From contig JAKSCN010000402.1 of assembly GCA_022360595.1 (NCBI GenBank), forward strand, positions 1-5,611: a stretch of 5,611 nt of DNA, in the 5' to 3' direction. Below the pieces are notes generated by a model that was given only the letters and a program-made list of their open reading frames with translations, was not told where the DNA came from and did not search any database. How positions within the stretch are numbered: position 1 is the stretch's first letter; each line of letters opens with the position of its first letter. Of this stretch, positions 1-5,126 are shown one piece after another. A program made the translations under genes and the position numbers. The DNA is from Chromatiales bacterium (GTDB lineage: Bacteria > Pseudomonadota > Gammaproteobacteria > Chromatiales > Chromatiaceae).

Positions 1-288
1 CCCAACGCCCTCTATACCGATAAATTCAGCGATGGCAATACCCTCTCGAAGTTTACGTGCCTCTGAATACTCTGCTGAATGGTAATACGCCTCGGCATCG
101 GCCAGACTGGGGAATTCTATAATGACAACACGACGAGACTCTTCCGGACCTTCGAAGGTAACAGCGGGTATACCCCTGGCTATAAATTTACCACCGTATT
201 TTTTAATAATGGGTGGCGTACTCGCCATGTACTCTTTGAGTAAGGCAGGGTCGTCTACTTCAACCCTTGCAACTATATATGCAGTCAT
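1..288 (-). CDS. DUF1330 family protein (3' end cut by window edge)
   Basis: An open frame of 96 codons starts at ATG 288-286 and is still open at the left edge, so the stop lies outside. The translation starts MTAYIVARVEVDDP. It continues with a KKYGGKFIARG stretch, an RRVVIIEFPS strand, an AEAYYHSAEYSEARKLRE helix, and a closing IAEFIGIEGV. This is the order of conserved blocks in DUF1330 (PF07045), a small ferredoxin-like alpha/beta-barrel fold of about 95-100 residues, so only a few residues are likely missing. No catalytic role is established for the family. An AAGGA ribosome site (plus-strand 296-300) lies 7 bases before the ATG and supports this start. The gene follows the SnoaL-like gene by 68 bases on the same strand with no visible terminator, so co-transcription is likely. 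Family assignment is confident; function is unknown. Confidence 0.88.
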   Translation of the reverse strand, partial: MTAYIVARVEVDDPALLKEYMASTPPIIKKYGGKFIARGIPAVTFEGPEESRRVVIIEFPSLADAEAYYHSAEYSEARKLREGIAIAEFIGIEGVG

Positions 289-356
289 TAAGTAGTCCTT
301 ATTGTTGTTTCTAAATATCTAGCGCTCATCTTAGGGCCTTTTCACACAAATTACCG

Positions 357-773
357 CTACAACTTAGGCATCTGCACGATGCCCAATTGCCCAAAGAGAC
401 CCAGTGTGTCCAGATAATCCCGCTCCCTGAAAACTTTGCCGTCTCTGAACACCATGACATTGCAAAGATCCACCTCGACCTTTTTACCGGTCGGGGCGAT
501 CCCTTCCCATATACCTGTGTGGGTCGCTTTGAAGGTGAATTCCGTAACAATTACATCGCCGCCATTGTAGGAAGCCTTTAGCTCCACGCGTCCATCAGGG
601 AACCCCGTCGCGAAGCTTATCCATCCAACTTTTAAACAATCTTCGATACCCCGTGCCTGCTGGCCGTCGGGCCCCGTGTAGAGACACTCAACGTGTAGCG
701 AGCTACGGATGGTATCCCAGTCTCGACTATTCCAGGCATCAAACATTTTCTTGGCAGTCTCTAGAGCATTCAT
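357..773 (-). CDS. SnoaL-like / NTF2-fold family protein
   Basis: This 138-residue protein has the size and layout of SnoaL-like polyketide-cyclase-type proteins of the NTF2-like superfamily. An N-terminal helix (MNALETAKKMFDAWNSRDWD) is followed by a GPDGQQARGIE segment and the FPDGRVE turn (58-64). Then come the core strands DVIVTEFTFKATHTG (73-87) and APTGKKVEVDLCNVMVFRDGKV (93-114). It ends with RERDYLDTLGLFGQLG (116-131). D119 and D122 lie where SnoaL-like enzymes often carry an acid residue, but the reaction cannot be read from sequence: the fold serves cyclases, isomerases, hydrolases and non-enzymatic binding proteins. No signal peptide is seen, so it is probably cytoplasmic. The ATG has a strong GGAGG site 8 bases upstream. 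It is the first gene of a probable operon with the DUF1330 gene and is divergent from a LysR regulator. Confidence 0.85.
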   Translation of the reverse strand: MNALETAKKMFDAWNSRDWDTIRSSLHVECLYTGPDGQQARGIEDCLKVGWISFATGFPDGRVELKASYNGGDVIVTEFTFKATHTGIWEGIAPTGKKVEVDLCNVMVFRDGKVFRERDYLDTLGLFGQLGIVQMPKL

Positions 774-781
774 GCTATCTG

Positions 782-786
782 CCTCC
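782..786 (-). promoter_or_regulatory. Strong ribosome binding site of the SnoaL-like gene
   Basis: The minus strand reads AGAGGAGG here, with GGAGG placed 8 bases before the ATG at 773-771. This near-perfect Shine-Dalgarno match fixes the start codon and suggests efficient translation. Confidence 0.8.
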
Positions 787-829
787 TCTCTAATATTCCG
801 GTCCTTTCACCGCTGTCACCTGCAATTAA

Positions 830-858
830 ATTATAGGAACGAGGACAGTTTTGAACCG
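830..858 (-). promoter_or_regulatory. Candidate promoter of the SnoaL-like/DUF1330 unit
   Basis: The minus strand carries a perfect TATAAT at 835-830. The hexamer 17 bases upstream (858-853, CGGTTC) is a poor -35 match, which would fit a promoter needing an activator such as the divergent LysR protein. A transcript starting near 823 would have a leader of about 50 bases with the GGAGG site in it. The -10 match is seen directly; promoter activity is inferred. Confidence 0.4.
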
Positions 859-1000
859 AAGTAAGTGCCGAGAGTATGGGTAATAGGTTGAATAGCCAGA
901 CAATATTTTGTATTTCCCTTAACCCTCCTCTTTTTATCCCCTTCTCGGATTTTTCCAGCAAGTGAGATAGAAGTATCAAGATTTTAAAAACTGGCGAAGA

Positions 1001-1038
1001 TGCTGTTTTCCAATGCCAGGGGCTCTTGGAAAACAGCA
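1001..1038. repeat. Perfect 13-bp inverted repeat (stem-loop)
   Basis: TGCTGTTTTCCAA at 1001-1013 is the exact reverse complement of TTGGAAAACAGCA at 1026-1038, with 12 bases between. The centre can add three more pairs (GCC 1015-1017 with GGC 1021-1023) around an AGG loop. No T-run follows the stem directly on the plus strand. On the minus strand a short T5 run lies about 10 bases beyond it. It is therefore not a standard terminator. It could be a protein-binding operator, a structured RNA element, or the remnant of a small mobile element. Confidence 0.75.
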
Positions 1039-1181
1039 CTCATTCTTTCTATACTCTCTCGATACTGGTTAGCCCTGATTTTCCATACTGCCAGAGCTGA
1101 TGAGCGGCTGTTATATTTTTGCTATTTTCTCAGAGCATTAAAGCGATTCAGCGTTCAATCCGTATACTTTGGATGGCATTT

Positions 1182-1196
1182 ATCGCAATTATCGAT
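1182..1196. promoter_or_regulatory. Candidate LysR-type binding site (T-N11-A dyad)
   Basis: The sequence ATCGCAATTATCGAT contains TCG-N7-CGA and fits the T-N11-A pattern of LysR-type regulators (T1183, A1195). It lies about 100 bases before the LysR start codon, a common position for autoregulation. The pattern is short and also occurs by chance. Confidence 0.25.
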
Positions 1197-1241
1197 TAGC
1201 GTCTCAGTGTCGAGCCGGTTCCAGTATTAAGGAGCTGTGAT

Positions 1242-1253
1242 AGCGAAATCGCT
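1242..1253. promoter_or_regulatory. Short perfect dyad upstream of the LysR gene
   Basis: AGCGA and TCGCT flank two adenines, giving a 12-base palindrome 44 bases before the LysR ATG. In the leader it could form an operator half-site or only a tiny stem. It is reported for its position; no factor can be named. Confidence 0.2.
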
Positions 1254-1297
1254 CCATATGATATGTACTTAAGAAATCTTCGATTCAGGATATTGTC

Positions 1298-2242
1298 ATG
1301 GAACTTCACCACCTGCGCACCTTTGTCGCCGTCGCCGAGGAGGGACACCTGACGCGAGCCTCGGAACGGCTTCATACCAGCCAACCCGCCATTAGTGCAC
1401 AGATCAAAGCGCTGGAGGAGGAGCTGGGCATTGCTCTATTTCACCGCACGCCGCGCGGTATGCAGTTAACCCCAGAAGGCGAGCAGGTACTGCCCCGCGC
1501 CCGACAGACACTGGCGGCGGCCGGCGAAGTGCTCCAACACGCCAAAACGCTTCAGGACGAATTGGTTGGGACAGTACGTATCGGTCTTAATACAGATGCG
1601 GACTTTCTGCAACTGACCCAATTACACGCGCTGTTGGCTGAACGCTACCCCAAACTGGAGGTGCATCTGCTCACCGGGATGAGCCATCTGAACCTGCGGG
1701 ACATTCGCACCGGCAAACTGGATGCGGGCTTTGTGTTCGGGACCCAGAATGATCAGCAGATTGAGATGGTGGCGCTTCATGATACCCGCCTGCGCATCGC
1801 GGCACCCACGGCGTGGCGAGAGCGGCTTACCAACGCCACGCTGGATGACATTGTCCATATGCCGTGGATTTACACCTCGACCGACTGCTCTTACTACGCA
1901 ATCTCTAAAGCGGTGCTGGAAGATCACCAGTGCTGTCAGCCGCCCAAGGCGATCGTATCCGACAATGAGGAGGCACTGCGTTCACTGGTCAAAGCAGGCG
2001 CCGGGCTGGCAATCATGCGGGAAGATGAGGTGTTGCAGGCAGAACGTGAAGGTTATGCTTTTCCCCTCGACATGGAGCTGCCGCCGATTACCCTCCACCT
2101 TGCCTACAAAAAAGGACGGGGGAACGAGACACTGATCTACTCAGTGCTGGAGATACTGGCGGAGATCTGGGGGGTTGAGCTGTCTACTGCGACGACCGCC
2201 AGCAAGGGGAAGACCTCCAAATCCACCCGGCCCGTTTTGTAA
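1298..2242 (+). CDS. LysR-family transcriptional regulator
   Basis: This 314-residue protein is a complete LysR-type regulator. Residues 1-60 are the winged helix-turn-helix, with the family signature from LTRASERLHTSQPAISAQIK through ALEEELGIALFHR and LTPEGE. A linker helix (about 62-88) leads into the effector-binding domain, which opens with GTVRIGLNTD (91-100). DAGFVFG (142-148), an NEEALRSLVKAGAGLAIM stretch (223-240) and LHLAYKKGRGN (266-276) follow typical core positions. Residues 296-314 form a basic Ser/Thr/Lys-rich tail beyond the fold, probably disordered. The ATG is preceded by CAGGA with a 7-base gap. Such proteins bind DNA as tetramers and switch a nearby target on in response to a small molecule. 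The divergent SnoaL/DUF1330 unit is the obvious candidate target, and autoregulation is likely. The ligand cannot be inferred. Confidence 0.96.
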   Translation: MELHHLRTFVAVAEEGHLTRASERLHTSQPAISAQIKALEEELGIALFHRTPRGMQLTPEGEQVLPRARQTLAAAGEVLQHAKTLQDELVGTVRIGLNTDADFLQLTQLHALLAERYPKLEVHLLTGMSHLNLRDIRTGKLDAGFVFGTQNDQQIEMVALHDTRLRIAAPTAWRERLTNATLDDIVHMPWIYTSTDCSYYAISKAVLEDHQCCQPPKAIVSDNEEALRSLVKAGAGLAIMREDEVLQAEREGYAFPLDMELPPITLHLAYKKGRGNETLIYSVLEILAEIWGVELSTATTASKGKTSKSTRPVL

Positions 2243-2271
2243 CGCCTGCTTTTAGACTGCTGCCCTATAAG

Positions 2272-2292
2272 CCCTCCCCCAAGGGATGAGGG
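2272..2292. repeat. GC-rich dyad CCCTC/GAGGG after the LysR gene
   Basis: CCCTC at 2272-2276 and GAGGG at 2288-2292 are separated by 11 bases. This C-run/G-run arrangement recalls intergenic repeats of gammaproteobacteria, but no second copy is in the window and no T-run follows. It may help to end LysR transcription. Confidence 0.25.
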
Positions 2293-2308
2293 TGAATTGC
2301 CCCATGCC

Positions 2309-2333
2309 TATTGAGCCCTCCGGGCCCTCAATA
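2309..2333. repeat. Strong dyad between convergent genes, possible bidirectional transcription stop
   Basis: TATTGAG at 2309-2315 pairs exactly with CTCAATA at 2327-2333. Inside, CCC 2316-2318 can pair with GGG 2322-2324, leaving a TCC loop and a two-base bulge. It lies between the 3' ends of the LysR gene and the small membrane-protein gene, where a shared terminator is expected. There is no T-run on either side, so intrinsic termination would be weak. It may instead protect transcript ends. Confidence 0.45.
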
Positions 2334-2359
2334 TCGCAGACCATAGGGTGCCTATCGAT

Positions 2360-2659
2360 TCAGGAACGGCAAATGCCCGGCGAGTGCACTTTGCCAATCA
2401 CCAGCAGTCCTTCCGCCACTTCAACCTCGCTCCGCAATTCGCACTTGAGCGCCTCCACTCGTCGGCCGACAGCGCCGTAGGTTAGATACAACACCCCGCC
2501 AACCAATATCGCACTCAGGAACCAGAGGGCATGCGCACCAGCAAACGGGTAAGTTGCGGCGGCAGCCGTAAGCCCCACCACACCGGGCAGGAGAAGGAAA
2601 AGCCGCAAGAACTCACCACTCCACGGCCATTTCTCTCTGAGTCTATCTTGCAATGCCAC
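2360..2659 (-). CDS. Small two-helix membrane protein of unknown function
   Basis: This is a 99-residue frame from GTG 2659-2657, the only reasonable start after the in-frame TGA at 2665-2663. It has no clear ribosome site. The protein has a charged amphipathic start (about 1-16) and two hydrophobic segments (about 17-38 and 43-65) joined by a short turn. GRRVEALKCELRSEVE (65-80) then forms a likely charged helix, followed by a LLVIGKVHSPG end. The charge and hydrophobicity pattern is what an inner-membrane protein shows and is unlikely in a shadow frame. It starts 21 bases after the serine hydrolase stop, so it was probably translated from the same mRNA. I do not recognise the family. The frame past the TGA stop stays open for a further 35 codons, so the C-terminus might be shortened. 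Real gene status is likely, not certain. Confidence 0.6.
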   Translation of the reverse strand: MALQDRLREKWPWSGEFLRLFLLLPGVVGLTAAAATYPFAGAHALWFLSAILVGGVLYLTYGAVGRRVEALKCELRSEVEVAEGLLVIGKVHSPGICRS

Positions 2660-2680
2660 TTTTCATGTTTACTTAACGTC

Positions 2681-4096
2681 TCAATTCATTGTGGAAGATA
2701 CACCATCCTTAACCGCTTCAAGCACTTTACTGAGGAACTTGTCGTGCTGCCATGTCGACACATATCGACTCAGACCAAGCCGCACAACGACCAACTCGTG
2801 CGACGGTATCACAGAGACAAACTGTGCTTCATGACCAATCGCATGAAAAGCATCTTCCGGCAGCCGCCCCGCATAGTCGGCACTCACATATTCATCGGGC
2901 AGTTTCAGCCAGAAGTGAGCCCCATACTCATGATTTACCGCTTGTGGCGCCGGCGTAGTCGAATAACGAACCCATCCCTCCGGTAACATGCGCTGCCCTT
3001 GCCAGATTCCGTCCTGAAGATAGAGTTGACCGAACTTCGCCCAATCCCTGGCAGTGGCATACATATAAGATGATCCCACGAAAGTACCGCCACTATCCGG
3101 TTCGATCACGGCGCTATCCATTCCCAGAGGTTCGAAAAGAGCCCGGCGAGGAAATAAGAAGTAGTCCGAGTCCCCAATCGCCCTTCGGACAATGGCGCTG
3201 ACAATATTGGTTGTCCCACTGGAGTAGCGCCATCTGCTCCCGGGATTGGCCACAAGCTTTTTACTCGCCGCATAGGTGGCCATATCAGGTTCACGAAATA
3301 ACATATGCACGACATCCGCCAAGGGATCGCTGTCATCTTCGTTGAAATCCAATCCGCTGCTCATCTGTAACAGGTGATTCAGCGTAATGGTGTTTCTGCC
3401 ATCTCCTGACTCTTTCCACTCGGGTATGTGCACCGGGTCTGTAAGCGACAGCCTGCCCTGCTCCACCAAGATACCCACAAGAGCATTCATAACGCTCTTT
3501 GTCATCGACCAACCGAGGAGGGGCGTGCTCTTATCAAAGCTAGGTGCGTACCGTTCAGCAATTATGTGCCCTTTATGAACAACAACGACGGCTCGCGTGT
3601 GGCGCGGACGTTCAGCATCTGGCTCGGAAAAGGCCCAGTCCAGAGCGGCATCCAGGCGGCCATGATCCACATTCACGGCTGCTTTAACTGCCTCAGGGTT
3701 TTCAAGCCACGCACCAGGCTCTGTATCATGTGCAGTAGTATCGGTATTACTGGGAGCCGGCAGTCTATGTTCGTAACCAGCAAAGGCCAACGTGCATCCA
3801 AAGCCTGGTTGAAAGGTAGCCGACCGATCGATCAACCCCAGAAAACTGGCCATTGACGTCTGCGTTATACGGTCAGCTTTCACATCGATATGGCGCAAGA
3901 CAGGATGACTATTAACAGCCAAGTCGCTATTCAAAACAGACTCAGGGCTGCGCCTAGACACGAAGACACCAGAGCATAAGGTTTTTGCTTTATAGGCTAC
4001 GCCAGTCGATATCAGCTCAAATGCATAGTACAGCCCTGTGCTAATAGCCACTAAAATGGTGACTGTGAGGAGTAAGATGATTCGACGTTTTTTCAT
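2681..4096 (-). CDS. Membrane-anchored serine hydrolase, beta-lactamase/PBP-like fold (PF00144)
   Basis: This 471-residue protein has an N-terminal KKRR followed by one hydrophobic segment (about 6-28), which acts as a signal anchor and places the rest in the periplasm. The catalytic domain begins near residue 140. The nucleophile motif is SMTK (S197, K200), the second motif is YSS (Y291, S293), and GHEAQ (421-425) stands where class C beta-lactamases have KTG and many esterases of this group have HGG or similar. Other family blocks are HLLQMSSGLDF (241-251), FEPLGM (321-326) and ATARDWAKFGQLYLQDG (347-363). C41 and C101 are the only cysteines and could form a disulfide in the N-terminal extension. 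It is more likely an esterase, amidase or peptidase than a true beta-lactamase; the substrate is unknown. No good ribosome site precedes the ATG. A small membrane-protein gene follows in the same unit. Confidence 0.93.
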   Translation of the reverse strand: MKKRRIILLLTVTILVAISTGLYYAFELISTGVAYKAKTLCSGVFVSRRSPESVLNSDLAVNSHPVLRHIDVKADRITQTSMASFLGLIDRSATFQPGFGCTLAFAGYEHRLPAPSNTDTTAHDTEPGAWLENPEAVKAAVNVDHGRLDAALDWAFSEPDAERPRHTRAVVVVHKGHIIAERYAPSFDKSTPLLGWSMTKSVMNALVGILVEQGRLSLTDPVHIPEWKESGDGRNTITLNHLLQMSSGLDFNEDDSDPLADVVHMLFREPDMATYAASKKLVANPGSRWRYSSGTTNIVSAIVRRAIGDSDYFLFPRRALFEPLGMDSAVIEPDSGGTFVGSSYMYATARDWAKFGQLYLQDGIWQGQRMLPEGWVRYSTTPAPQAVNHEYGAHFWLKLPDEYVSADYAGRLPEDAFHAIGHEAQFVSVIPSHELVVVRLGLSRYVSTWQHDKFLSKVLEAVKDGVSSTMN

Positions 4097-4127
4097 TGAT
4101 GGATAGATCAGCTAGCATCAAAACCCA

Positions 4128-4160
4128 GCCAGACTGAAGGGCAGCATATGTCATTCTGGC
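4128..4160 (-). terminator. Possible weak intrinsic terminator of the AT-rich hypothetical gene
   Basis: GCCAGACTGA (4128-4137) pairs with TCATTCTGGC (4151-4160) over ten positions with one mismatch and a 13-base loop. On the minus strand the stem is followed by TGGGTTTTG, a short T-run a few bases away. It lies just downstream of the hypothetical gene and upstream of the serine hydrolase, where a stop is expected. The loop is long and the T-run short. Confidence 0.35.
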
Positions 4161-4196
4161 CCCGAAGACCGAATAACATCCCATTGTTAACCGACT

Positions 4197-4592
4197 TTAC
4201 TTGCCATCTTTATCTACCGGGTAAACGGTTATATTCAAGTCAATTTCATATTCGGTAATCCTTTGAAGTAGTGCGCATGGAATGTTGTTAACCAACACAC
4301 CTTCTTCACCACTATCATAACCAATATCCATTATCTTACTTGAACAACTCTTTACTAATGCTTTCGACTGAGTTGACAATGAATCCAGTAAACCGATAAG
4401 CGTTTCAATTACCGGCTCTGGTTCTTGTTCAGTAAGAGAACATTCAAAAGCCAACTTATAGCTCAGCCCATCAAATTCATCTTGAAGCAGAAATATCTTA
4501 TCCTTTAGTTCCTCTGCGATTATAGAAAGACCTTTCTCTGAAGAAAGTTCCAAATCTACATTTATGAAAGATGCTTGATTCATGGTGCACAT
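4197..4592 (-). CDS. Acidic hypothetical protein, AT-rich gene
   Basis: This 131-residue protein is not recognised with confidence. It is strongly acidic (23 Asp/Glu against 10 Lys/Arg), with no signal peptide or membrane segment, so it should be cytoplasmic. It shows an N-terminal strand (SFINVDLEL), a helix (SIIAEELKDKI), a central helix (PVIETLIGLLDSLSTQSKALV, 60-80), a strand (KIMDIGYDSG) and a final helix-strand unit (IPCALLQRITEYEIDLNITVYP, 104-125). The closing helix-strand arrangement resembles DUF4279-type proteins, but this is only an impression. The gene is about 37% GC over 360 counted bases, while neighbours are near 55-62%, a sign of acquisition from elsewhere. The first ATG (4592) has no good ribosome site; a second ATG at 4583-4581 is an alternative start. 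The size, acidity and base composition would suit an immunity-type protein, but no toxin gene is nearby. Confidence 0.7.
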   Translation of the reverse strand: MCTMNQASFINVDLELSSEKGLSIIAEELKDKIFLLQDEFDGLSYKLAFECSLTEQEPEPVIETLIGLLDSLSTQSKALVKSCSSKIMDIGYDSGEEGVLVNNIPCALLQRITEYEIDLNITVYPVDKDGK

Positions 4593-4721
4593 AAAACTCG
4601 TATATGCCAGGGCCTGTTAACACTCATTTGATCATCGCCGCCAATGGCCATTTTTTGTCCAGCAAGGCAGAAAGTTTTGCCTTTATTGCGCAATGTCCTT
4701 TTCCGCTGATGAGATCATCGT
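4593..4721. other. Intergenic region with several short palindromes
   Basis: The 129 bases between psiE and the AT-rich gene hold AATGGCCATT (4643-4652), an AAGGCA/TGCCTT stem with an 8-base loop (4664-4683), ATTGCGCAAT (4685-4694) and a GATGA/TCATC dyad (4708-4719). None is followed by a T-run in the psiE reading direction, so I cannot name a terminator. The short octamer GATCATCG occurs twice (4630-4637, 4713-4720). A promoter for the hypothetical gene must lie here or upstream, but no convincing -35/-10 pair is seen. Confidence 0.4.
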
Positions 4722-5126
4722 TTAATCATCCTTACGATAAGGGAAGGTGGTATGCCCATAGCGAATAATCAATACGGTGATTCCCAATATCAGTGCCGCG
4801 CCGGTTACGCCCACCATGCGCCAGGTATCCATCCCTTTCATGTCCAGGATCATGTAGCGGGCCAGGGCCACGATGGCGATATAGAGGGGCATGCGAATGG
4901 GTAATTTACCGGAGTCCAGATAGACGCCTACCATCGCCAATACTTCCAGGTAGATAAACATCAGCAGCAGATCGGCCAGGGTAACTTTTTGGGCTTCGAC
5001 CATCACCATCACTTCGGCGCCGGCGGCAATGATGGTGGCAATAGCGATTACCAATAGACCGACATCTTCGATGATCTCTAACGCTAGTTTTGCTTGTTCT
5101 TTCACAATGCTGAATCCTGTTGTCAC
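4722..5126 (-). CDS. psiE: PsiE-family inner-membrane protein (phosphate-starvation-inducible PsiE homologue)
   Basis: The 134-residue protein matches the PsiE family (PF06146) in length and in its four membrane segments, at about 21-43, 50-70, 78-96 and 103-123. The most characteristic block is LLLMFIYLEVLAMVGVYLDSGK (53-74), followed by LPIRMPLYIAIVALARYMILDMKG (75-98). The E. coli homologue is induced by phosphate starvation; its molecular role is unknown and no reaction can be assigned. The start used is GTG 5126-5124, overlapping the TAG stop of dgt by one base (TAGTG), with GGGA five bases upstream. A second GTG at 5105-5103, with AGGA nine bases ahead, would remove seven residues and cannot be excluded. 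The overlap points to translational coupling with dgt. No Pho box is evident directly upstream because that region is coding. Confidence 0.9.
   Translation of the reverse strand: MTTGFSIVKEQAKLALEIIEDVGLLVIAIATIIAAGAEVMVMVEAQKVTLADLLLMFIYLEVLAMVGVYLDSGKLPIRMPLYIAIVALARYMILDMKGMDTWRMVGVTGAALILGITVLIIRYGHTTFPYRKDD

Larger units (their letters stand above)
774..1297. other. Long AT-rich divergent intergenic region
   Basis: This 524-base stretch between the SnoaL-like gene and the LysR gene has no convincing coding region. Two short frames in it (minus 1039-770 and plus 1000-1230) have no family-like composition and both begin inside the inverted repeat at 1001-1038. The stretch holds the likely promoter of the minus-strand unit near 830-858, the 13-bp inverted repeat, a T-N11-A dyad at 1182-1196 and a short dyad at 1242-1253. 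It is far longer than the 100-200 bases usual between a LysR gene and its divergent target, so it may contain an unseen small RNA or the remains of a lost gene. Confidence 0.6.

Noticed and set aside
770..1039. An 89-codon minus-strand frame whose TGA overlaps the SnoaL-like ATG (ATGA)
   Set aside because: It starts with GTG inside the inverted repeat, has no recognisable composition or domain, no good ribosome site, and covers the likely promoter and the strong ribosome site of the next gene. The overlap seems accidental.
1000..1230. A 76-codon plus-strand frame
   Set aside because: It begins in the same inverted repeat and its first residues mirror those of the opposite frame only because of that repeat; the rest looks like translated AT-rich spacer.
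3428..3856. A 142-codon plus-strand frame inside the serine hydrolase gene
   Set aside because: It lies wholly antisense to a clearly conserved enzyme and shows no domain; it is a by-product of the coding strand's codon use. The same applies to frames opposite or overlapping the LysR, SnoaL-like and psiE genes.
2681..4096. Reading the serine hydrolase as a beta-lactamase resistance gene
   Set aside because: It lacks the KTG motif of true class C enzymes and has an anchored N-terminal extension; the fold is shared by many esterases and peptidases.
4128..4621. Integron gene cassette with an attC site around the AT-rich gene
   Set aside because: A single AT-rich gene between GTTAAC sites recalls a cassette, but neither edge fits the RYYYAAC/GTTRRRY core sites, there is no attC-like long palindrome pair, and no integrase is in view.
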